Source: Patescibacteria group bacterium (GTDB lineage: Bacteria; Patescibacteriota; Minisyncoccia; Minisyncoccales; Minisyncoccaceae). Taken from it: 6,854 nt of DNA. Of the stretch, positions 1 through 6,106 are shown piece after piece. The notes under the pieces are model-generated. The model searched no databases. It worked only from the letters and a program-made list of their open reading frames with translations, and was not told the origin of the DNA. The first letter of the stretch is position 1; each line of letters opens with the position of its first letter. The translations under genes were made by a program, and so were the position numbers. The DNA is taken from positions 1 to 6,854 of the forward strand of contig JAAZMU010000072.1 of assembly GCA_012798645.1 (NCBI GenBank), in the 5' to 3' direction.

Positions 1-92
1 TAGTTAGTTTATTCTCTGTAATGATTATTACAAGAATTTTCCTTTTGTTTTTTGCAAGAGGTGCTTTTGCAAAATTTAAAAGAATTTGGTAA
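1..92 (+). CDS. secD: SecD C-terminus (partial, 5' end outside window)
   Basis: Only the last 29 codons are present, in the frame whose first complete codon starts at base 3, ending in TAA at 90-92. The peptide contains SLFSVMIITRIFLLFF followed by a basic tail ending FKRIW. This matches the usual end of SecD, where the last transmembrane helix carries a 'SLFTA..VTR' pattern before a short basic cytoplasmic tail. SecD is the partner of SecF in the membrane complex that uses the proton-motive force to help pull proteins through SecYEG. The call rests on this short motif plus the immediately following secF, two bases downstream, which is the standard secD-secF order. Nothing can be said about the missing part of the gene. 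Confidence 0.8.
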   Translation, partial: VSLFSVMIITRIFLLFFARGAFAKFKRIW

Positions 93-94
93 TT

Positions 95-982
95 ATGTTT
101 AACTTTATTAAATACTCTAAAATCTATTTCTCAGTCGCTCTCATCCTTGCTCTAGCAAGTATCATTGCTTTAGCTTCTTTTGGGTTAAACTTAGGTATGG
201 ACTTTCAAGGAGGAACATCCATAAAAGTAGAGTATGAGAATAAGATAGCAGAAATTGAACAGATTAAAGACAATCTAAGTATTGAGAACTATGAGCTCCA
301 AAGCTTTGGAGACAAGGGCATTATTCTAAAAATTAAAAACAAAGACATTGAAGCCACTCAATTAAACAGTATTTTAGAAGAATTAAGTATCGAAGGTAAT
401 ACTATCATTGATTCAGAATTTCAAACTATTAGTCCTGTTATTGGAAAAGAACTTAAAAACAAAACAATCCTTGTTGCTATTGTTGCACTTACTGCCATGC
501 TCTTATACATTGCCTTTGCTTTTAACAAAGTTTCAGGTCCAATTTCTCCTTTCCAATATGGATTAGTTTCCACCTTAATGCTTTTTAATGATATTTTAAT
601 TCCCTTAGGAGTGCTTGCCTTTTTAGGAAAGTATCTGAACGTTGAGCTTACCATTCCCATTGTAACCGCTATTCTAGCTGTTATTGGCTACTCCATAAAT
701 AATAACATTGTCATTTTCGATAGAATAAGGGAAAACTTAAGGCTTTACTCAAAACTAGCCTATAGTGAAGTAGTGAACAAAAGCTTAAACCAAGTGATTG
801 TAAGATGTATAAACACATCCTTGACTACTATCTTTGTTCTCACCGCCCTTTATTACTTTTTTATAGGGGAAGGTGGTATTGAATACTTTGCCTTAACTGC
901 CTTAATTGGTATTGTAGTGGGCACACTTTCCTCCATTTTCCTATCTTCTCCTATTTTATCCAAGTGGGCAGAGAAAAAATAG
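95..982 (+). CDS. secF: Protein translocase subunit SecF
   Basis: SecF pairs with SecD in the inner membrane to assist Sec-dependent export using the proton-motive force. The 295-residue product has the family layout: a first membrane helix (about 10-32) running into the signature GLNLGMDFQGG (30-40), a periplasmic domain (about 42-120), then five more helices (about 122-143, 152-176, 184-206, 236-257, 262-285). The motif VIGKEL (115-120) precedes helix 2, and FDRIRENLR (208-216) is the conserved cytoplasmic loop after helix 4. The ATG at 95 is preferred over an in-frame TTG at 86, because the TTG overlaps the secD stop and the ATG gives the normal short N-terminus. Two conserved membrane spots differ from the usual pattern: HD reads ND (165-166), and SINDT reads SINNN (200-204), so the second Asp is an Asn. 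No Shine-Dalgarno is visible, so translation may be coupled to secD. The length is normal for SecF. Confidence 0.95.
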   Translation: MFNFIKYSKIYFSVALILALASIIALASFGLNLGMDFQGGTSIKVEYENKIAEIEQIKDNLSIENYELQSFGDKGIILKIKNKDIEATQLNSILEELSIEGNTIIDSEFQTISPVIGKELKNKTILVAIVALTAMLLYIAFAFNKVSGPISPFQYGLVSTLMLFNDILIPLGVLAFLGKYLNVELTIPIVTAILAVIGYSINNNIVIFDRIRENLRLYSKLAYSEVVNKSLNQVIVRCINTSLTTIFVLTALYYFFIGEGGIEYFALTALIGIVVGTLSSIFLSSPILSKWAEKK

Positions 983-988
983 CTTTAA

Positions 989-1017
989 TTGACTTTACTT
1001 TTCAAAAATGTTATAAA
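989..1017 (+). promoter_or_regulatory. Sigma-70-type promoter with extended -10, leading to a leaderless gene
   Basis: TTGACT (989-994) and TATAAA (1012-1017) are separated by exactly 17 bases, each one mismatch from the sigma-70 consensus. TG at 1009-1010 adds an extended -10 (TGnTATAAA). A run of six A at 974-979 sits at about -50, where an UP element would lie. The expected transcription start, about 7 bases past the -10, falls at 1024-1025, on the ATG of the next gene. The transcript would therefore start at or next to its start codon. The site occupies nearly all of the 41-base secF-to-1024 gap and probably separates the secDF operon from the next one. I see no hairpin terminator for secF. 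Confidence 0.7.
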
Positions 1018-1023
1018 TAAAAT

Positions 1024-2055
1024 ATGAATTTTGACTACGAAAAAGTCACCAAAGATTTTTTAAGCGTACTCTCACTAAGATCTAGAACTATAATTTCAAG
1101 AAGGTTTGCCTTGGGAAAAAACGAGATTGAAACATTAGAGAAAATAGGAAAAGATTATGAAATCACAAGGGAACGAGTAAGGCAAATAGAATCAGACGGA
1201 ATTAAAAAGATTAAAAAGAACTTAAAAGGTTTTAAGACAAAGCAAGAGTTTGACAAAATACAAGCATTCTTTATGGGCGAACTCAAAAGAACCTGTGGAA
1301 TCAAAAAAGAAGATTCTTTTTTAAAAACCAAAAACAAGAATTACATAACATTCCTGCTTTTATTATCAGACAATGTTATAAGGAAAAAGGAAGACAAAGA
1401 TTTTTACGCTCTATGGGCATTAGGCAATAACTACATCCTTGAAGCAAAGCAAGTTGTATTAAGTGTTCTTAAAGTCTTAAAAAGGCATAAAACCCCTTTA
1501 AGTATCAATCAGATAATAAAGAAGATTGACTTTAAGGAAAGTAGGGAAGCCCTAAGATCCATTATTGAAATATCAAAGAAAATTGATAGGACTTTTGATA
1601 GAAAAAAGTACGGACTTGTAGAATGGCCAGAAGTTTACCCTAAAACAGTAAGAGACAAGATCCTTTTAATTTTAAAACAAAGCAATGAACCTTTGCATTA
1701 CAAGGAAATTGCAAAAAACATTGATCACCTTAATGAGAAATTAATTGCTACCTCAGTTTGTAATAAAAGATTGCACCCCCAAACCATTCATAATGAGTTA
1801 ATAAGAAATGAAAACTTTGTACTTATAGGGAGAGGTATTTACGCTTTAAGGGAATGGGGCTATACTGAAGGACAAGTAAGGGATGTGATTATGGACATAT
1901 TAAGAAGCACAAAAAACCCACTTACAAAAGAAGAAGTAATTAGTTTAGTCTCGGAAAAAAGAATCGTCAAGAAATCCACTATTTTGCTTAATCTGCAAAA
2001 CAAAAAAGTATTCTCAAAAGATAGCACTGGCAAGTATAAAATCCGAGAAAGTTAA
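1024..2055 (+). CDS. Sigma-70 region 4 protein with HARE-type/winged-helix domains
   Basis: This is probably a DNA-binding transcription factor that docks on RNA polymerase. Of its 343 residues, 12-66 look like sigma-70 region 4: LSLRSRTIISRRFAL, then the helix-turn-helix TLEKIGKDYEITRERVRQIE (37-56). Region 4 normally binds the -35 element and the polymerase beta-flap. Sigma regions 2 and 3 are absent, so it is not a complete sigma factor. After a helical stretch (about 70-135) come three winged-helix-like units starting near 140, 205 and 283. Each has the same core of an amphipathic helix, then PL (158-159, 223-224, 299-300), then a second helix with E/Q-I/V. The middle unit (205-280, with KRLHPQTIHNEL and GRGIYALREWGY) best fits the HARE-HTH family, also found in the delta subunit (RpoE) of Firmicutes RNA polymerase. 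The ATG at 1024 sits 6 bases after the -10 hexamer, suggesting leaderless translation. It is the first gene of the apparent operon. Its target and sign of regulation cannot be read from the sequence. Confidence 0.85.
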   Translation: MNFDYEKVTKDFLSVLSLRSRTIISRRFALGKNEIETLEKIGKDYEITRERVRQIESDGIKKIKKNLKGFKTKQEFDKIQAFFMGELKRTCGIKKEDSFLKTKNKNYITFLLLLSDNVIRKKEDKDFYALWALGNNYILEAKQVVLSVLKVLKRHKTPLSINQIIKKIDFKESREALRSIIEISKKIDRTFDRKKYGLVEWPEVYPKTVRDKILLILKQSNEPLHYKEIAKNIDHLNEKLIATSVCNKRLHPQTIHNELIRNENFVLIGRGIYALREWGYTEGQVRDVIMDILRSTKNPLTKEEVISLVSEKRIVKKSTILLNLQNKKVFSKDSTGKYKIRES

Positions 2056-2058
2056 ATT

Positions 2059-3345
2059 ATGGAAAACTTATTTGAAATTTCGTATTTAATCTTTCAAGTT
2101 ATTCTCACTTTAATTGGCTTAATTTGGTGGATTTTTTTATTCGTCCTTTCCCTTAAATTGCTTAATTTTTCTTATCTTTTATGGAAAAACACTAAATGGA
2201 CTGAAGAAAATGTAGAAAGATTGCTCTTAGAAATTAAACTCCCAAGAGAAATATTAAAACCTTTAAAGGTAATGGAAGATGTTTTCTCTGTAATATGGGG
2301 AGGAATGCTTGACCCCCCAAATGAAAAGGAAAAATACTTTGAAGGTAAATATCTTTTAAGTTTTTCACTTGAAATTGTAAGTGTTGAAGGCATACCTCAT
2401 TTCTATATCCGAATACCAAAAGCCGTTAGGAAGAATATAGAGTCAGCCATATATGCGCAATATCCAGATATTGAATTAGTGGAAGCTGAAGACTACACCA
2501 CCTATATCCCAAGAGACATTCCAAACAAGAATTGGGATTTATGGGGTTGTGATTTTATGCCTGTTAAAAGCGATGTTTATCCCATTAGAACCTACAAGAA
2601 ATTCTTTGAACAAAATGTAGAAGCTCCTTATGAGGAAAAAAGAATAGACCCTATCACTGATTTAATTGAATCTATTTCAAGAATTGGAAAAGGGGAGCAT
2701 CTCTGGTTTCAGATTATAGCTACGTCAGCTGATGACGACTCGTATGTTGATCGCGGTAAAGAAATTGTGAATGAATTAAGCAAAAGACCTAAACCAGCTA
2801 AGCAAGAGTCCTTATTTGGAACATTCATTGAGTTTATTACCACAGGAAGTTTTGGAGAATCAAAAAAAGATGAAAACATACTACCCCCTGAAATGTTTTT
2901 AACAACTGGAGAAAGAGAAGTTGTTACTGCAGTTGAAGAAAAAGTATCTAAACTTGGCTTTTATTGTACAATCAGATCCCTTTATTTAGCTAAAAAGGAA
3001 AACTTTTTTAGTCCTAATAAAGCACTCCCCCTCGCCTATATGAACCAGTTTAACACGAAAAATTTAAACAGCTTAATTCCTTGGAAAGACACCATCACAA
3101 AAGTACAAGCTCCAGACATTTTGCAGGAGAGAAGACTTTTCCTTAAGCAAAGAGATATGTTTTTAAGATATATTTCAAGAGATTCACCTTTTTCACCTTT
3201 TTCTGGAGGAACCTTTTTCTTTAGCGTGGAAGAGCTTGCCACCCTTTTTCACTTCCCAGGAGTTGAGGTTGCACCTACCCCACAATTAGAAAGATTAGAA
3301 ATTAAAAAGGCACCGCCACCAAGCACACTGCCTATTGAAGAATAA
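2059..3345 (+). CDS. Membrane-anchored protein of unknown function, probable partner of the adjacent TraG-like ATPase
   Basis: I recognise no enzyme motif in this 428-residue protein. The N-terminus (about 8-41) is one long hydrophobic stretch (LIGLIWWIFLFVLSLKLL) able to form one or two membrane helices; the rest is soluble. The soluble part has mixed alpha/beta segments (about 95-145 and 212-240), a repeat-like second half (TTGEREVVTAVEEK at 282-295, then KLGFYCTIRSLYLAKKE at 298-314), and the ending ELATLFHFPG (392-401) followed by a Pro-rich tail. From memory, a protein like this lies beside, or is fused to, VirD4/TraG-like ATPases in Patescibacteria, and may correspond to the DUF8128 family; I cannot confirm that name. 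The ATPase gene starts 6 bases after its stop and lacks membrane helices, which suggests this protein anchors the motor. It starts 3 bases after the preceding stop, with only a weak purine run (GAGAAAG, 2045-2051) in front of the ATG. Confidence 0.7.
   Translation: MENLFEISYLIFQVILTLIGLIWWIFLFVLSLKLLNFSYLLWKNTKWTEENVERLLLEIKLPREILKPLKVMEDVFSVIWGGMLDPPNEKEKYFEGKYLLSFSLEIVSVEGIPHFYIRIPKAVRKNIESAIYAQYPDIELVEAEDYTTYIPRDIPNKNWDLWGCDFMPVKSDVYPIRTYKKFFEQNVEAPYEEKRIDPITDLIESISRIGKGEHLWFQIIATSADDDSYVDRGKEIVNELSKRPKPAKQESLFGTFIEFITTGSFGESKKDENILPPEMFLTTGEREVVTAVEEKVSKLGFYCTIRSLYLAKKENFFSPNKALPLAYMNQFNTKNLNSLIPWKDTITKVQAPDILQERRLFLKQRDMFLRYISRDSPFSPFSGGTFFFSVEELATLFHFPGVEVAPTPQLERLEIKKAPPPSTLPIEE
3184..3201 (+). 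repeat. Perfect 9-base tandem duplication in the coding sequence (Ser-Pro-Phe twice)
   Basis: TCACCTTTT occurs twice back to back (3184-3192 and 3193-3201), in frame, encoding Ser-Pro-Phe-Ser-Pro-Phe at residues 376-381 of the membrane protein. The unit keeps the frame, so a gain or loss of one copy would only change loop length. It lies in a Gly/Ser-rich loop just before the conserved C-terminal ELATLFHFPG segment. Confidence 0.8.
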
Positions 3346-3351
3346 AAAACC

Positions 3352-4935
3352 ATGCAAGAACACAAAATCACCTTTTTTGGTGAAACCAATTTTAGAGGAC
3401 AGAATAAAAAGTTTGGTATTAAATCAGACGACAGGCTCCGCCATATGTATATTATTGGTAAGACTGGAATGGGTAAAACAGAGCTTTTAAAGAATATGAT
3501 TATTCAAGACATCTTAAATGGATATGGCGTTGCTTTTGTTGACCCTCATGGAGACGCAGCCGAAGAAATCTTAAACTTTATTCCTGAAGAAAGAATAAAA
3601 GATGTTGTCTATTTTAACCCAGGAGATATTAATTATCCCATTGCTTTTAATATTATGGAAAGCGTTTCTGAAGATCAAAGACACCTTATTGCCTCAGGTC
3701 TTATGGGCGTCTTTAAAAAGATTTGGCCTGATGTTTGGTCAGCCCGAATGGAATACATTTTAAACAATACCATCCTCTCTCTTTTAGAAATAGAGGGGGC
3801 TACTCTTTTAGAGATAAACAGGCTTTTATCAGATGCTACCTTTAGAGGGAAAATAGTGAAGCAATTAAAAGACCCCGTTGTTAAAGCATTTTGGGTGCAA
3901 GAGTTTTCTAAATATAGTCAAAGATACGAGGTAGAGGCAACAGCCGCCATTCAAAACAAGATTGGACAGTTCATATCCACTCCTTTAATTAGAAACATTG
4001 TAGGTCAAGTTAAGTCCACAATTGACACAAGGGAAATAATGGACAGTGGCAAGATTTTAATTATTAACCTATCTAAAGGAAGAATAGGAGAAGATGCATC
4101 TAAGCTTTTAGGAGCTCTTTTAATTACCAAAATACAGTTAGCCGCTATGTCAAGAGTTGATATTAAAGAAGAACAAAGAAAACCTTTTAATCTTTACGTT
4201 GATGAATTTCAAAACTTTGCCACAGAATCTTTTGCCACAATTTTATCTGAAGCTAGAAAGTATAAGCTGTCTTTGATTTTAGCTCATCAATACATCGCAC
4301 AAATGGACGAGGTAGTTAGAGACGCAGTTTTTGGTAACATTGGAACGATGATCATATTTAGAATAGGAGCAGAAGATGCTGAATCTCTAAGAAAAGAGTT
4401 TTCTCCAGAATTTACTGAAGAAGACTTAGTTAACTTAGCCAAACAACATATTTATGTAAGACTTATGATCGATGGTATCACATCAAGACCATTTTCAGCT
4501 GAAACCTTGCCTCCAAGAAAACAAGAAGACCAAAACTTTGTTCAAGGGATTATTGACTATTCAAGAAAAGTTTACGGAAGGAATAAAAAAGAAGTAGATG
4601 AATACATTGCTAAAAACATACTTGATATGGAAGAAGAAAAAAGCAAAAAACAAGAACAAGAATTATACGATGCAATCTGTAGCGAATGCCAAAAGAAAAT
4701 CAAAATACCTTTTAAGCCAGACCCTAATAGAGATATTTTCTGTAAAGCCTGCTTAAGGAAAAAAGAAACTGATAAGGAGGGCATTAGCTTAAAGGAAATG
4801 TCAAAGGACTTTATCCCTAAAGTTAGAAAAGATGACGACAAAACAAGATTAAGCGAACTTAAAAGCATTATCAAAGGAATAAAAGAACCTAAGAAAACAG
4901 GTAAAATTGAACCAGGCGAGCATATTAAATTTTAA
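3352..4935 (+). CDS. VirD4/TraG-like secretion/DNA-translocation ATPase with C-terminal zinc ribbon
   Basis: This 527-residue P-loop motor resembles type IV secretion coupling proteins (TraG/VirD4, TraM-recognition domain), which form hexamers and pump DNA or protein with ATP. The N-terminal FGIKSDDRLRHMYIIG leads into the Walker A GKTGMGKT (36-43). FVDPHGD (62-68) follows, then an all-helical insert (about 105-210), the Walker B LYVDEFQ (281-287), and the sensor-like stretch ILAHQYIAQM (309-318). The conserved C-terminal part of the core includes RIGAEDAESL (337-346). After residue 390 comes a charged, probably coiled linker, then a zinc ribbon with Cys443-x2-Cys446 and Cys464-x2-Cys467 around IPFKPDPNRDIFC, a tail I associate with Patescibacteria proteins. 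Classical VirD4 proteins have N-terminal membrane helices; this one has none, and the gene 6 bases upstream encodes a membrane protein that could replace them. FtsK and HerA/DUF87 ATPases are more distant alternatives. The substrate is unknown. No relaxase or Mpf gene is in the window. Confidence 0.85.
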   Translation: MQEHKITFFGETNFRGQNKKFGIKSDDRLRHMYIIGKTGMGKTELLKNMIIQDILNGYGVAFVDPHGDAAEEILNFIPEERIKDVVYFNPGDINYPIAFNIMESVSEDQRHLIASGLMGVFKKIWPDVWSARMEYILNNTILSLLEIEGATLLEINRLLSDATFRGKIVKQLKDPVVKAFWVQEFSKYSQRYEVEATAAIQNKIGQFISTPLIRNIVGQVKSTIDTREIMDSGKILIINLSKGRIGEDASKLLGALLITKIQLAAMSRVDIKEEQRKPFNLYVDEFQNFATESFATILSEARKYKLSLILAHQYIAQMDEVVRDAVFGNIGTMIIFRIGAEDAESLRKEFSPEFTEEDLVNLAKQHIYVRLMIDGITSRPFSAETLPPRKQEDQNFVQGIIDYSRKVYGRNKKEVDEYIAKNILDMEEEKSKKQEQELYDAICSECQKKIKIPFKPDPNRDIFCKACLRKKETDKEGISLKEMSKDFIPKVRKDDDKTRLSELKSIIKGIKEPKKTGKIEPGEHIKF

Positions 4936-4938
4936 TAT
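4922..4938. repeat. Perfect AT-only inverted repeat at the ATPase/pgk junction
   Basis: ATATTAAA (4922-4929) and TTTAATAT (4931-4938) are exact reverse complements around one T, giving a 17-base near-palindrome. It covers the ATPase stop codon (4933-4935) and ends 7 bases before the pgk ATG. It contains only A and T and has no loop, so it is unlikely to be an intrinsic terminator. It could be a regulator-binding site for pgk or a chance product of base composition. Confidence 0.45.
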
Positions 4939-4945
4939 TAAAAAT

Positions 4946-6106
4946 ATGAAAAGTATTAAACATATAGATGTAAGCAATAAAAAGGTTTTAGTTAGGGTGG
5001 ACTTTAATGTACCCTTAACAAAAACACAAAAAATTAAAGATGACTTTAGAATAAAAGCACATCTAAATACAATTAAGTATTTAAAAGAAAAAAACGCTAA
5101 AATTATTTTAATTAGTCATTTAGGTGACCCTAAAAAAAGAGATGAAAACTTTTCATTAAATCCAGTAGCTTCTAGACTCGAAAGCCTTTTGTCTTCCAAG
5201 GTTAAGTTTGTAGAAGAAGTTAACTCTAAAAGAGTAGAAGAATTAGTAGAAAATTTAAAACAAGGAGACGTACTCCTTTTAGAGAATCTAAGATTTTACA
5301 AAGGAGAAAAGGAAAATAGTGAAGAGTTTGCCTCATCTATTGCTGAATTTGCTGACATTTTTGTACAAGATGCTTTTTCAGTATGCCACAGAAATCATGC
5401 CTCCATTGCCTCTCTTCCAAAATTCCTTAACTCCTATACTGGTCTTCTTTTAGAAAAAGAAATCAATGCTATTGAAAGAGCTATTAAAGAAACACAAAAA
5501 CCCTTTGTTGTTCTTATTGGAGGAGCTAAAATAGAGACTAAGACTGCTGTCCTTAAAAACTTTCTTAAAAAAGCAGATGCAGTGCTTTTAGGTGGAGAAA
5601 TTGCAAACACCATCTTAAAGTGTAAAGGAATTTATGGAGACAAAAAAGTAGAAGACAAAGATATTCTTAACGCTTTAAAAGGGATTAACTTTAATCATCC
5701 AAAGCTCATTGTTCCTATTGATGGTGTTTTGTATAAGAAAGAATACACAAGAATAGCAGGCATTGAAACCATTAAAGAAGAGGAAGAAGTAGGGGATATT
5801 GGTCCTGAAACAATCAACTACTACAAGAGAATTATTAAAAAAGCTAGAACCATTATCTGGAATGGTCCTCTAGGAAAATCAGAAGAAGAAGTCTTTTCTA
5901 AAGGAACAGAAGAAATAGCAAATGCAATCGTTAATCAAAAAGCTTACTCTGTTATTGGAGGAGGAGAAACAATTGATTTTGTAAATAGAAAAGATATAAA
6001 GGGGTTTAGCTTTATCTCAGGGGGTGGTGGAGCAATGCTTGATTACATTTCAGGGAAAACCCTTCCTGGGTTAGAAGCATTAAATAAAAAATATGAAGAA
6101 AATTAG
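4946..6106 (+). CDS. pgk: Phosphoglycerate kinase
   Basis: PGK transfers the acyl phosphate of 1,3-bisphosphoglycerate to ADP, giving 3-phosphoglycerate and ATP in glycolysis, in the cytoplasm. The 386 residues are close to the usual bacterial length and cover both lobes. Substrate-side motifs are RVDFN (17-21), DFRI (33-36), SHLG (57-60), ENLRF (113-117) and HRNHAS (148-153). Nucleotide-side motifs are GGAKI (192-196), DIGPET (284-289), WNGPLG (305-310), GGGE (338-341) and SGGGGAMLD (358-366). Several conserved positions differ from the textbook enzyme: HLGRP reads HLGDP (Asp61 for the usual substrate Arg), DAFGT reads DAFSV, GGGD reads GGGE, and STGGGAS reads SGGGGAM. The other substrate residues Arg17, Asp19, Asn21, Arg35, His58, Arg116 and Arg149 are kept. 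The ATG at 4946 is chosen because it gives the canonical N-terminus; a TTG at 4907 would add 13 unrelated residues overlapping the ATPase gene. The gene starts 10 bases after the ATPase stop and has no Shine-Dalgarno. Confidence 0.95.
   Translation: MKSIKHIDVSNKKVLVRVDFNVPLTKTQKIKDDFRIKAHLNTIKYLKEKNAKIILISHLGDPKKRDENFSLNPVASRLESLLSSKVKFVEEVNSKRVEELVENLKQGDVLLLENLRFYKGEKENSEEFASSIAEFADIFVQDAFSVCHRNHASIASLPKFLNSYTGLLLEKEINAIERAIKETQKPFVVLIGGAKIETKTAVLKNFLKKADAVLLGGEIANTILKCKGIYGDKKVEDKDILNALKGINFNHPKLIVPIDGVLYKKEYTRIAGIETIKEEEEVGDIGPETINYYKRIIKKARTIIWNGPLGKSEEEVFSKGTEEIANAIVNQKAYSVIGGGETIDFVNRKDIKGFSFISGGGGAMLDYISGKTLPGLEALNKKYEEN

Noticed and set aside
86..94. TTG at 86 as the start of secF
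   Set aside because: It overlaps the secD stop codon and adds three residues not typical of SecF; the ATG at 95 gives the normal N-terminus.
421..660. Minus-strand open frame of 79 codons inside secF, and similar minus-strand frames at 1155-1337, 2172-2393, 2234-2419, 3036-3242, 4572-4874 and 6080-6436
   Set aside because: All lie opposite well-supported genes, show no recognisable motif, and their Ser/Leu/Phe/Lys-rich content is what the antisense of AT-rich coding sequence gives.
983..1023. Intrinsic terminator for secF in the gap before 1024
   Set aside because: No GC-containing hairpin followed by a T run is present; the gap is occupied by the promoter.
1024..2055. Annotation as a complete sigma-70 factor
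   Set aside because: Only region 4 is recognisable; there is no region 2 for -10 recognition and melting, and the rest is winged-helix-like.
2059..4935. Integrated conjugative element or phage remnant around the TraG-like ATPase
   Set aside because: No integrase, relaxase, VirB/Mpf gene, tRNA, direct-repeat boundary or change in base composition is seen, and flanking genes are housekeeping genes in the same orientation.
4907..4936. Possible promoter before pgk: TTGAAC (4907-4912) and TTTAAT (4931-4936), 18-base spacing
   Set aside because: The -10 lacks the key second-position A, the region encodes the ATPase C-terminus, and such matches are common in AT-rich DNA.
4907..4945. TTG at 4907 as the start of pgk
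   Set aside because: It would add 13 residues without PGK similarity and overlap the ATPase gene; the ATG at 4946 begins exactly where PGK proteins usually begin.
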